A stretch of DNA of 64,000 nt from Ruminobacter sp964520475 (GTDB taxonomy: Bacteria; Pseudomonadota; Gammaproteobacteria; Enterobacterales; Succinivibrionaceae), in contig CAZFNS010000001.1 in assembly GCA_964520475.1 (NCBI GenBank), forward strand, positions 124,001 through 188,000. Reading direction: 5' to 3'. Under the pieces are notes generated by a model. That model was given only the letters and a program-made list of their open reading frames with translations. It searched no databases and had not been told where the DNA came from. The first letter of the stretch is position 1; every line of letters begins with the position of its first letter. The position numbers and the translations under genes were made by a program. Shown here piece after piece: positions 17,796-26,102 of the stretch.

Positions 17796-19322
17796 ATGTC
17801 AAAGAAACCATTTGCTCTCATCATCATGGACGGCTGGGGCTGCAATCCGGTCAAGGAATTCAACGCCGTGGCCAACGCGGACACTCCCGTGCTCGACGGG
17901 CTCGCCGCGAGTTTCGCGCACACCACCATCTCCGCCTCGGGGGGCGACGTGGGCCTGCCGGACGGGCAGATGGGCAACTCCGAGGTCGGCCACACCAACA
18001 TCGGCGCCGGCCGCATAGTGTACCAGGACCTCACCCGCATCACCAAGTCCATAAAGGACGGCGACTTTTTCACCAACGACGTCTTCAACAAGGCGATCGA
18101 CGCCTCGCTGAAAGCGGGCCGGGCCGTGCACGTCATGGGGCTCATGTCCCCGGGCGGGGTTCACAGCCACGAAAGCCACATCCTCGCGCTTTTCGATCTG
18201 CTGGCCCGCAAAGGCGTCGAAAAAGCGTACTTCCACGCCTTCACCGACGGCCGTGACGTGCCGCCGCGCAGCGCCCAGAGCTCCATCGACCTGTTCGAGG
18301 AGCATTTCGCCAGGATCGGAACCGGGAGATTCGCCTCGGTCGTGGGCAGATACTACGCCATGGACCGCGACAACCGCTGGGACCGGGTCGAGGAGGCCTA
18401 CAACATGCTGACGCTCGCCGAATCCCGCTTCGCGCCCTTCGCCTCCGCGTCCGACGCGCTCGCGGCCGCGTACGCCCGCGACGAGAACGACGAGTTCATC
18501 AAGGCTTCCGTCGTCGGAGAGCCGGTCGGGATGCAGGACGGCGACACCGTGATCTTCATGAACTTCAGGGCGGACCGGGCCAGGCAGATCTCCCGCGCGT
18601 TCGTGAACGACGACTTCGCCGGCTTCGCGAGGAAGAGCCGCCCGGCCGTGAACTTCATCATGCTGACCGAGTACGCCACCGACATCCCGGCGGCCTGCGC
18701 CTACCCGCCGTCGGATCTCGTCAACACCCTCGGCGAGTGGCTGTCCTCGCACGGCAAGACCCAGCTCCGGATCTCCGAAACCGAAAAATACGCGCACGTG
18801 ACCTTCTTCTTCAACGGCGGCGTGGAAACCGTGTTCGAGGGCGAGGACCGCATCCTCATCCCGAGCCCGAAGGTCGCCACCTACGACCTGCAGCCGGAGA
18901 TGAGCTCCCGCGAGCTGACCGACAAGCTGTGCGAAGCCATCGAAAGCGGCCGGTACGACGTCATCATCTGCAACTACCCGAACGGCGACATGGTCGGCCA
19001 CACCGGCGTCTACGAGGCCGCGGTCAAAGCCTGCGAAGCCGTCGACTCCAGCATCGGGCGCGTCATCGAGTCGCTGAAGAAGGTCGGGGGCGAATGCCTC
19101 ATCACGGCCGACCACGGCAACGCCGAGAAGATGAAGGATCTCGAAACCGGCGTGCCCTACACGGCCCACACGAACCTGCCGGTGCCGCTCATCTACTTCG
19201 GCCGCCCGGCGGAAGCCGTCGAAGGCGGCAGGCTGTCGGATCTGGCCCCGACCATCCTGAGCCTCACCGGCATGGAGATCCCCCCAGAAATGACCGGCAA
19301 GCCGCTGTTCAGGCTCAAGTAG
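17796..19322 (+). CDS. gpmI: 2,3-bisphosphoglycerate-independent phosphoglycerate mutase
   Basis: GpmI interconverts 3- and 2-phosphoglycerate with two metal ions. The 508-residue protein has the phosphatase-type metal motif IIMDGWG near residue 10, the phosphoserine nucleophile Ser62 in GQMGNSEVGHTNIGAG, and the second metal cluster TADHGNAEKM near the C-terminus. The ATG at 17796 has AGGA 6 nt upstream. envC follows after 22 bp, the same order as in E. coli. Confidence 0.96.
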   Translation: MSKKPFALIIMDGWGCNPVKEFNAVANADTPVLDGLAASFAHTTISASGGDVGLPDGQMGNSEVGHTNIGAGRIVYQDLTRITKSIKDGDFFTNDVFNKAIDASLKAGRAVHVMGLMSPGGVHSHESHILALFDLLARKGVEKAYFHAFTDGRDVPPRSAQSSIDLFEEHFARIGTGRFASVVGRYYAMDRDNRWDRVEEAYNMLTLAESRFAPFASASDALAAAYARDENDEFIKASVVGEPVGMQDGDTVIFMNFRADRARQISRAFVNDDFAGFARKSRPAVNFIMLTEYATDIPAACAYPPSDLVNTLGEWLSSHGKTQLRISETEKYAHVTFFFNGGVETVFEGEDRILIPSPKVATYDLQPEMSSRELTDKLCEAIESGRYDVIICNYPNGDMVGHTGVYEAAVKACEAVDSSIGRVIESLKKVGGECLITADHGNAEKMKDLETGVPYTAHTNLPVPLIYFGRPAEAVEGGRLSDLAPTILSLTGMEIPPEMTGKPLFRLK

Positions 19323-19344
19323 CGGCCGGGGGGCGGACACGCTG

Positions 19345-20598
19345 ATGATCGGACGGCGCGTATTGGCTGCGGCGCTTTTTCTGGCCGGGACGCTCCTCCC
19401 GCCCGCCCCGGCCGCCGCGGCCGCCGCCCCCGGGCCCGGGGCGGCGCCTTCCGAAAAGTCGGCCGCGGCCATAAAACGGGACATCGCGCGGCGGAGCAGG
19501 ATCCTCAAAGAGCACGAACGCGATCTCGACGCCCTGAAAAAAGAGCGCGAATCCTACGACCGGTCCATAAAGCGCCTCGACCGCCGGCTCAGCCTGACCG
19601 AAAGCCAGATCCGGATCGTTTCGGGGCAGATCGCGGGCTACCGGGCCCAGATTTCCGATCTGGAAAATCTCGAGGAACTCAGCCGGAAACGGCTCCGGGC
19701 CATGGTGAGGAACCTCTACGTCGCCGGCAACGACTCCCCCCTCAAGATTCTGCTCGGCGGGGCCGAGCCGGGCCGGAGCGACCGCTACCTGACCTACTGC
19801 CGGGTGCTCGCGCGGCAGCGGCGCGGCCTGATCGCCGACATGGAAAAGAGCGAGGCCGACCTGAAGCGCAACCAGGCGAAGCTCGAGGGCAAGCGCCGGG
19901 AATTCAGCGGGCTCAAACGCGAGTACGACCGGAGCATGGCCGCGCTCAGCCGGGAGAGAACCGCGAGCAAATCGAAGGAAGAATCCCTCCGCTCGGACAT
20001 CGTCGCCGAGAAAAAGCAGATCGAGGCGCAGGAGAGGGCCCTGCGGGAGATTGAGCGGACCATCGCCGCCCGGAAAGCCGAGCTCGCCAGAAAAAGAAAA
20101 GAGGAAGAGCGGAAGGCCCTGGAGTCGGCGCGCCTGAAAGCGGAGCGGGAAGGCCGGAACTCCGAGCAGGCGGTGCGGGAGGAAAAGGAAAAGCTCGCGC
20201 GGAGCGGCGCCCTGCACGGGCTGGGCAAAAACCTGCCGCGGCCCGCGGCCGGCCGCATAATCAGGAATTTCGGCGACACCAGGTTCACGAGCACCAAGTG
20301 GACCGGCGTGGTCATCTCGGGCAGCCCCGGCGGCAGCGTGACCGCGGTGGCGCCCGGCGACGTCCTGTACGCGGGCTGGCTCAACGGCTGGGGCAACATC
20401 ATCATAATCGATCACGGCCGGGACTACCTCACGATATACGCCAACAACGGCGCCAATCTCGCGGCCAGCGGCGCGCGGGTGCGGACCGGCGAGGTCATCG
20501 CCAGAATCGGGAGCAGCGGCGGGCTGCCGGATCACAGCCTGTATTTCGAGATCAGAAAAAACGGCGCGCCGCTCGATCCCCGGAAATTTTTCAGATAG
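19345..20598 (+). CDS. envC: Murein hydrolase activator EnvC
   Basis: EnvC is a periplasmic protein recruited by FtsEX that activates the amidases AmiA and AmiB at the septum. The 417-residue precursor has a signal peptide (ending AAAAA-A near 27), a long charged coiled coil (about 40-295), and a C-terminal LytM domain from about 310. That domain lacks the zinc histidines (SLYFEIR in place of HxHFE), as expected of EnvC, which activates and does not cut. It is between gpmI and panZ on one strand. Confidence 0.93.
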   Translation: MIGRRVLAAALFLAGTLLPPAPAAAAAAPGPGAAPSEKSAAAIKRDIARRSRILKEHERDLDALKKERESYDRSIKRLDRRLSLTESQIRIVSGQIAGYRAQISDLENLEELSRKRLRAMVRNLYVAGNDSPLKILLGGAEPGRSDRYLTYCRVLARQRRGLIADMEKSEADLKRNQAKLEGKRREFSGLKREYDRSMAALSRERTASKSKEESLRSDIVAEKKQIEAQERALREIERTIAARKAELARKRKEEERKALESARLKAEREGRNSEQAVREEKEKLARSGALHGLGKNLPRPAAGRIIRNFGDTRFTSTKWTGVVISGSPGGSVTAVAPGDVLYAGWLNGWGNIIIIDHGRDYLTIYANNGANLAASGARVRTGEVIARIGSSGGLPDHSLYFEIRKNGAPLDPRKFFR

Positions 20599-20610
20599 GA
20601 GTGGCCCGAT

Positions 20611-20997
20611 ATGCGCCTGACTGTTTTTCACGACCGTTCCCCGGAACCCCAATGGACCAGAAGTCTCGGGAAGCTGCTGGACGGCCTGACCTGGGAGGAA
20701 CTCAGGGCCATGGGCCACGTCCATCTCGCCGTTTTCAACGGCGGCGTGGCGGGCGTGGCGGCCACGCGGGAAAACCGGATCGTCTACCTCAAGGTCAGGG
20801 ACATCACCCGGCGCCGGGGCGTCGGCAAGTACCTGATCGAGGAGACCTGCGGGTACGTCCTGGCCGATTACGCCGAGGTGTCCGTCGGCGTCGGCATGTT
20901 CCCGGAGGAGGAGCGGGACGGCGTGATCTATTTTCTGGAAAGCCTCGGCTTCACGCGCTCGCCCGGCGATCCGGACACGTACCTCTACCGCGACTGA
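20611..20997 (+). CDS. panZ: PanZ/PanM-like GNAT protein (PanD maturation factor)
   Basis: This 128-residue GNAT-fold protein has the acetyl-CoA loop RRRGVG at 67-72 inside VRDITRRRGVGKYLIEE, which closely resembles E. coli PanZ (VREVTRRRGVGQYLLEE). PanZ binds CoA and PanD, promotes self-cleavage of the aspartate decarboxylase zymogen, and limits its activity. The ATG has AGGAG 9 nt upstream. It starts 12 bp after envC, an unusual place for this gene. Another small GNAT enzyme is possible. Confidence 0.65.
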   Translation: MRLTVFHDRSPEPQWTRSLGKLLDGLTWEELRAMGHVHLAVFNGGVAGVAATRENRIVYLKVRDITRRRGVGKYLIEETCGYVLADYAEVSVGVGMFPEEERDGVIYFLESLGFTRSPGDPDTYLYRD

Positions 20998-21008
20998 CCC
21001 CGGGCGCG

Positions 21009-21044
21009 AAAAAAAGCGGGTCCGTCCCCCGGGGACGGACCCGC
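21009..21044 (-). terminator. Intrinsic terminator of glpX
   Basis: On the minus strand GCGGGTCCGTCCCC pairs with GGGGACGGACCCGC around a very tight loop, and seven T follow. It lies 20 bp after the glpX stop. Confidence 0.88.
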
Positions 21045-21063
21045 CGCTCCGCGGCGGCGGAGC

Positions 21064-22077
21064 CTAATTTCCGAACACCAGATCGTAGATGGTCTGGGAC
21101 TTGTTCTTCAGGGTGTGGAGCGCGCTGATCCGGCGCACGGTCTTCGATCTGCCCCTGATCATTATGGTTTCGGTTCTCGCGATGTTCCCGTTCAGGGACA
21201 CGCCCTCGAGCAGATCCCCCTTGGTTATGCCGGTGATGGAGACGATGATGCTGTCGGTCCTCACGAGATCCTCCAGCTTCAGCACCACCATCGGCTCGAT
21301 GCCCATGGCCTCGCACCGCTTCGTTTCGATTTCGCCGAAGGCGACGTTCTCCGGGGTGTTCCCCTTCGCCAGCGGGCGCGGCACCAGCCGGCCCTGCATG
21401 TCGCCCTCGAGGGAGCGGGCCACCGCGGCGCTGATCACCCCCTCCGGGGCCCCGCCGATGCAGTAGAGGAAGTCGATGCTGGTGTCGGGCATGCAGGTGA
21501 GCACGGAAGCGGCCACGTCGCCGTCCGGGATCGCGAAGACGCGCAGACCGAGCTTGTGCATGACGGCGATGGCCTCGTCGTGGCGGGGTTTCGCCAGGGT
21601 GACGCAGGTGAGCTCGCCGTAGGACTTGCCGAGGGCCCGCGCGATGCGGTAGATGTTCTCCTCCAGGGACATGTTCAGGTCGATCACGCCCCGCGCCTTC
21701 GACCCCACGATGAGTTTCTCCATGTACATGTCGGGGGCCTTGAGGAACCCGCCCCGGTCGGCCGCCGCGAGAACCGCCACCGCGTTGTACTGCCCCATGG
21801 CGGTCATGCGGGTGCCGTCGATGGGATCGACGGCGATGTCGACCGGCTCGCCGCCGCGTCCGATCCGCTCGCCGATGTAAAGCATGGGCGCCTCGTCGAT
21901 CTCGCCTTCGCCGATGACGATCTCGCCGTCGATTTCCATTTCGTTCAGCATGTATCTCATGGCTTTCACGGCGGCGCCGTCGGCGGCGTTCTTATCGCCC
22001 CGGCCGAGCCAGTGGTAGCCCGCGAGCGCGGCCGCCTCCGTCACGCGGCAGAACTCTAAAGACAATTCTCTTTTCAT
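21064..22077 (-). CDS. glpX: Fructose-1,6-bisphosphatase class II
   Basis: GlpX removes the 1-phosphate of fructose-1,6-bisphosphate in gluconeogenesis. The 337-residue protein contains GDKNAADGAAVKAMR, the metal-binding IGEGEIDEAPML, DPIDGTRMTAMG, and the substrate loop IGGAPEGVISAAV. It is not linked to glpF/glpK. It follows pmbA after 70 bp that hold a GC-rich hairpin without a T-tract, so cotranscription with pmbA is possible. Confidence 0.95.
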   Translation of the reverse strand: MKRELSLEFCRVTEAAALAGYHWLGRGDKNAADGAAVKAMRYMLNEMEIDGEIVIGEGEIDEAPMLYIGERIGRGGEPVDIAVDPIDGTRMTAMGQYNAVAVLAAADRGGFLKAPDMYMEKLIVGSKARGVIDLNMSLEENIYRIARALGKSYGELTCVTLAKPRHDEAIAVMHKLGLRVFAIPDGDVAASVLTCMPDTSIDFLYCIGGAPEGVISAAVARSLEGDMQGRLVPRPLAKGNTPENVAFGEIETKRCEAMGIEPMVVLKLEDLVRTDSIIVSITGITKGDLLEGVSLNGNIARTETIMIRGRSKTVRRISALHTLKNKSQTIYDLVFGN

Positions 22078-22147
22078 AAAACATCCCCGATGTCAGTGGA
22101 AAGGACCGGGCGGTTCCCGCCGCCGGTCAGGTGTAATCCGCGCGCCC

Positions 22148-23509
22148 TCATATCCCGGCGATCTTCAGCCGATCCACGAGCACGGAGCCGAGATCCGCCA
22201 CCTGGCGGGGGTCGTGATCGCCCGCCGTGGCGACGATGCCCGCAAAGATATCCTTAAAGTTCCCGGCCACGGTGAACTCGGCGACCGGGTGCCTGATTTC
22301 GCCGTTTTCCACGTAGAACCCGCTCGCGCCCATGGAGAGATCGCCGTTGATGATGTTCATGTTGCTGCCCATGGTGCCGTGGACGATGATCCCGCGGTCC
22401 ATTTCGCGGATGAGCTCTTCCTTCGTGCGCAGGGGCCCCCGGCTGTCCGTGAAGAAGGTCGTGCTCACGCCGCGGTTGTGGCCGTTGTTCTTCATCTTCA
22501 GCTTGTTGGCGAAGTAATTGTTGAGGAAATAATTGCGCGCCTCGCCGTTCTCGATAATCGTCATGGGGGAGGTTTTGACGCCGTCGTCGTCCAGGTAGCA
22601 CGAGCTGAGGCTGCCGCGCACGTGCGGATCCTCCCGCACGTTCATCCATGCGGGCATGACCCGCCGGTTCAGGCAGTCCGTGAGGAACCCCGCCTTGTAA
22701 TACTGGATGTGGCCGTCGAGGGCGGAAAACAGCATGTAGGCCAGGAACTGGGACATCCGCGCGTCGAAGATGACGGGATAGTCGCCGGTGCTCAGCTTCG
22801 CGGGGCAGAGCTGGCTGACCCCGTCGCTCACCGCCTCGTCCACCAGGGCCTCGTCCCGCCACAGGTCGCCGAACTTCGGGGCGTAGGTGTAGGAGACGCC
22901 GGTCTTCCTGTCCCCGTCCTTCTCGCACATGACCGCCAGGCTCCGGGTGTACGTCGTCGACGCGGTGCCCGCCGTGAGCCCCTGGGACGTGGCCATGGCC
23001 GACAGGCGCGTGGTCGCGTTCTCCTCGGCGCTGTCCACGGAAATCACGGCCTTGTGGGCTTTTTTGGCCCGCTCCTCGAGGATCCGGCACCTTTCGAACA
23101 TTTCCCCGGGATCGGCGTCCATCGGGTGGAACACGTCGAAATCCACGGGCTCGAAGGCGAGAAGCTCGGGCGGGGGCAGGCGGGCGTCGGGGTCGCTGTC
23201 GGTGTGCCCGGCGATGCTCAGCGCGGCCCTGATGCTCTCGTCGATCGCGGCGTGCGACAGATCGCTGGTGGACACCGAGCCCCGGGCGTCGTTCCGGTAG
23301 ACCGTGATCCGCATGGTCCGCCCGTTGGTGAAGGACACGTTCTCCATGTCCGCGTTGCGGCACGAAACCGAGAGTCCCGCGGCCTTGTCTATGCGCGACT
23401 TGGCGGCCTCGGCCCCCAGCGACCGGGCCTTCTCCACCGCGTACTGCGCCAAATCCTCCAGATTCTTCAGCTCCAGCTTAACATCGCCGTCCATTTCAAT
23501 ATTTTCCAC
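22148..23509 (-). CDS. pmbA: Metalloprotease subunit PmbA (TldE)
   Basis: PmbA forms a heterodimer with TldD that digests unfolded peptides, matures microcin B17 and helps degrade CcdA. The 453-residue product has the family C-terminal pattern NGDLSMGASGFYVENGEI and GTMGSNMNIIN, and lacks the zinc motif, as expected for the non-catalytic subunit. The chosen start is GTG (23507-23509) with AAGG 8 nt upstream; an internal ATG at 23492-23494 is the alternative. It is divergent from darP as in E. coli. Confidence 0.93.
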   Translation of the reverse strand: MENIEMDGDVKLELKNLEDLAQYAVEKARSLGAEAAKSRIDKAAGLSVSCRNADMENVSFTNGRTMRITVYRNDARGSVSTSDLSHAAIDESIRAALSIAGHTDSDPDARLPPPELLAFEPVDFDVFHPMDADPGEMFERCRILEERAKKAHKAVISVDSAEENATTRLSAMATSQGLTAGTASTTYTRSLAVMCEKDGDRKTGVSYTYAPKFGDLWRDEALVDEAVSDGVSQLCPAKLSTGDYPVIFDARMSQFLAYMLFSALDGHIQYYKAGFLTDCLNRRVMPAWMNVREDPHVRGSLSSCYLDDDGVKTSPMTIIENGEARNYFLNNYFANKLKMKNNGHNRGVSTTFFTDSRGPLRTKEELIREMDRGIIVHGTMGSNMNIINGDLSMGASGFYVENGEIRHPVAEFTVAGNFKDIFAGIVATAGDHDPRQVADLGSVLVDRLKIAGI

Positions 23510-23522
23510 ACAACCCGCCTTA

Positions 23523-23540
23523 TAGTGCTAGAATACACTA
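23523..23540. promoter_or_regulatory. Inverted repeat in the pmbA/darP divergent promoter region
   Basis: TAGTG and CACTA are separated by 8 bp in the 54-bp spacer between the two divergent starts, and the repeat encloses a TAGAAT box usable as a plus-strand -10. It could be an operator or chance. Confidence 0.25.
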
Positions 23541-23563
23541 AATTCACCGAAGGATCTCTAAAA

Positions 23564-24130
23564 ATGCCCGGCCGTTCCGATTTTTTTCCCAAAAATGATA
23601 CCCCCGGCAGCGGCGGGCGGGTGTCCAAAAGCGAGGAAAAGCGGCGCGCGCTCCGCCTGCGCGAAATCGGCGTCGCCGTAACGGGTCTGGCCGATTCGGA
23701 ACTCGCGCGCGTTCCCTTCGGGGACAACGACTCCCTGCGGGAGGCGATCCTCGCCGCGCGGAAGCTCCGGCCCAGATCGGAGGAACTGCGCCGGCAGATT
23801 CTGCACATCGAGGCGCTGCTGCGCTCCGTCCCCGGCGAGGAGGTCGGGGCGATTGAGAGCATGCTTAAGGCCCTGACCGGGGCGAAAGTGGCGGAAAACG
23901 CCGCGTTCCACCGCCTCGAAAGCCTCCGGGACGAACTGATCGCCGCCGGGACGGACAAGGTCAACGAACTGGCCGCGGCGCATCCCGAGCTCGACCGGCA
24001 GCGGCTCAGAGCCCTGACGCTGAAGGCCAGGGAGGAAGCGCTTTCCGGGAGCGGCGCCAGGAGGCGCTACAGAGAATTGTTTCGGTTTTTAAAGGAAAAT
24101 ATCGCCAATCAGGACGGCAGCAATGACTAA
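23564..24130 (+). CDS. darP: Dual-action ribosomal maturation protein DarP (YjgA)
   Basis: DarP acts late in 50S subunit assembly on the 23S rRNA peptidyl-transferase region. The 188-residue protein (E. coli 183) has VSKSEEKRRALRLREIG, then helices with LRPRSEELRRQILHIEALLR, and ends GARRRYRELFRFLKE, matching the family. The start is the ATG at 23564, preceded by AAGGA; the frame is open far upstream only as a shadow of pmbA. It overlaps the next gene by 8 bp. Confidence 0.9.
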   Translation: MPGRSDFFPKNDTPGSGGRVSKSEEKRRALRLREIGVAVTGLADSELARVPFGDNDSLREAILAARKLRPRSEELRRQILHIEALLRSVPGEEVGAIESMLKALTGAKVAENAAFHRLESLRDELIAAGTDKVNELAAAHPELDRQRLRALTLKAREEALSGSGARRRYRELFRFLKENIANQDGSND

Positions 24131-24464
24131 GCTCAAGAACTTCCTTTTAACGATCGCCTGTTTGTTTTTCTTACCGGCCGCGGGGACCTGCCTCGCGGGG
24201 GAATTCATCATCGACGTACGGACCCCCGAGGAATACGCGGCCGGGCACGTCGAGAACAGTCTGAACATCCCCTACAACGAGATCGTCGAGGGGGTCACCG
24301 CCAACGACATCAAGCGGGAAGACACCATATACCTCTACTGCCTCTCGGGCAAGAGAGCCGAACGGGCGCGCTCCGCGCTCACCGACAGCGGCTACGCCAA
24401 AGTGATCAACCTCGGCGGCTACGACAGCGCCGCCATCTACTTCGAAAAGAACCCGGTCCGCTGA
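24123..24464 (+). CDS. pspE: Periplasmic PspE-like rhodanese (sulfurtransferase)
   Basis: This 113-residue protein has a cleavable signal peptide (about residues 1-25, ending CLAGE) and a single rhodanese domain: IIDVRTPEEYAAGHVENSLNIP, then the catalytic Cys in YLYCLSGKRAERA. It resembles E. coli PspE, a periplasmic thiosulfate:cyanide sulfurtransferase, but no other psp gene is present. Its start overlaps darP by 8 bp, so it is probably translated from the darP transcript. The function in this organism is unknown. Confidence 0.75.
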   Translation: MTKLKNFLLTIACLFFLPAAGTCLAGEFIIDVRTPEEYAAGHVENSLNIPYNEIVEGVTANDIKREDTIYLYCLSGKRAERARSALTDSGYAKVINLGGYDSAAIYFEKNPVR

Positions 24465-24484
24465 CCGGCCGGGCCGGCTCCGCG

Positions 24485-26008
24485 CTACTCCGAGCCGCCC
24501 ACGGTCACGGAATCGATCCGGAGCGTCGGCTGCCCGATGCCCACCCTCACCGACTGGCCCTGCTTGCCGCACTCGCCGATGCCCCGGTCGAACTCCAGGT
24601 TGTCGCCGACCATGGAGATGTTTTTCATGACCTCGACGGCGCCGCCGATCAGGGTGGCGTTTTTGACCGGGTACTTGATCTCGCCGTTTTCGACCCGGTA
24701 GGCCTCGGTGGCGGTGAAAGTGAATTTGCCCGCGACCGGATCCACCTGTCCCCCGCTGAAATCCACCGCGTAGATGCCGTCGTCGATGCTCCCGATGATG
24801 TCGGCCGGGCTGTCCTTGCCGGGCAGCAGGTAGGTGTTGGTCATCCTGGGGATGGGCGGGTGGTAGTAGTCGTCCCGGCGGCCGTTGCCGGTGGGCGCGG
24901 CGCTCATGATCGCCGCGTTGAGCCGGTCGTACATGAAACCCTTCAGCACGCCGTTTTCGATGAGGACGTTCCGGCGGGCCGGCACGCCCTCGCTGTCCAC
25001 GTTGAAACTGCCCGTGCCGTCGGGCACGGTGCCGTCGTCGACCACGGTGCACAGGGGCGAGGCGACCTGCTGTCCCGTCAGGCCGGCGAAGACGGACTCG
25101 CCCTTCCGGCACGCGTCCGCCTCCAGGCCGTGGCCCACCGCCTCGTGGATCAGCACGGCCGGCCAGCCCGAGGCGAGCGCCACCGGCATGGTCCCCGCCC
25201 GGGCCGGGCGGGCCCGGAGGTTGAGCAGCGCCTGCCGCACCGCGTCCCGGGCGGTGGCGAGGTAGCGCGGCTCGTAGCTGATGACGGCCGAAGGTTCGGT
25301 CACTCCGCGGATGAAGTCGAAGGGCAGCACGGGAACCTCCCCGAAAAAGTACGAGGCGTCGGTGATCCGGCCCGAGGCGCTCCGGCCGTTTTCCGACACG
25401 CCGTTCTCCTCGACGATTACCGAGCAGCTTAAGATCGCGTAGGGCGTCATCTCCCCCGCCGCGTTGCCTTCGGTGGTGAACAGCAGGGTGTTTTCGTCGG
25501 TCAGGGTGAGCATCACGCTGACTTCCCGCACCCGCGGGTCGAGGGAGCGGGCGAAGGCGTCCATCTCGCCGATCATCCCCACCTTGCGCTCCCGGCTTAT
25601 GCCGTTGATGGGATCGTAGTTCACGGCCCGGTACACCCTGTAGTCGGGGTTCATGTTCAGGATCACGTCGCCCGAGGCCGGCTTCAGTTTCCCGGAGATC
25701 GCGCGCACCGCGCGCACCGCCTCGTGCAGGTTGTGGTTGGACAGCTCGTCCGAATGCGCCAGGGCGGTTTTTTCCCCCACGACGGCCCGCACGCCGAACC
25801 CCTGGTCAATCGAAAACGATCCCGATTTGATTTTGCTTTCGCTCAGGCGCCACCGCTCCAGCACCGTGCTCTTGAAGAAAATGTCGCCGAAATCGACCCC
25901 GGACGTTTTGATCCGGCTCAGCATGCTCTCCACGTAATCCAGATCCATGCCGTTCCCGGTCACCAGTTTCCGGGAAGCGATGTCGACGAGATCAGCCGCT
26001 GTGTTCAT
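24485..26008 (-). CDS. tldD: Metalloprotease TldD
   Basis: TldD is the catalytic subunit of the TldD-PmbA protease. The 507-residue protein contains the metal motif HEAVGHGLEAD, with a third metal ligand probably in GIGECGKQGQ near the C-terminus. E. coli TldD is 481 residues; the excess is mostly at the N-terminus. In E. coli the order is rng-yhdP-tldD; here yhdP is missing and 94 bp separate rng from tldD. That gap has a perfect TATAAT on the minus strand at 26055-26060 but no good -35. Confidence 0.94.
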   Translation of the reverse strand: MNTAADLVDIASRKLVTGNGMDLDYVESMLSRIKTSGVDFGDIFFKSTVLERWRLSESKIKSGSFSIDQGFGVRAVVGEKTALAHSDELSNHNLHEAVRAVRAISGKLKPASGDVILNMNPDYRVYRAVNYDPINGISRERKVGMIGEMDAFARSLDPRVREVSVMLTLTDENTLLFTTEGNAAGEMTPYAILSCSVIVEENGVSENGRSASGRITDASYFFGEVPVLPFDFIRGVTEPSAVISYEPRYLATARDAVRQALLNLRARPARAGTMPVALASGWPAVLIHEAVGHGLEADACRKGESVFAGLTGQQVASPLCTVVDDGTVPDGTGSFNVDSEGVPARRNVLIENGVLKGFMYDRLNAAIMSAAPTGNGRRDDYYHPPIPRMTNTYLLPGKDSPADIIGSIDDGIYAVDFSGGQVDPVAGKFTFTATEAYRVENGEIKYPVKNATLIGGAVEVMKNISMVGDNLEFDRGIGECGKQGQSVRVGIGQPTLRIDSVTVGGSE

Positions 26009-26102
26009 AGTAACCCCGCAAGTACGCGCCGCGCGCCCCTGTATATTAATTGGCTATTATAATTCCGCGCCGCGGGGATTTCCGCTACGCGCCGCGCAAT
26101 TT

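Noticed and set aside
19345..20598. LytM peptidase domain without zinc ligands in EnvC
   Set aside because: Degenerate LytM is normal for EnvC, which activates amidases and does not cleave.
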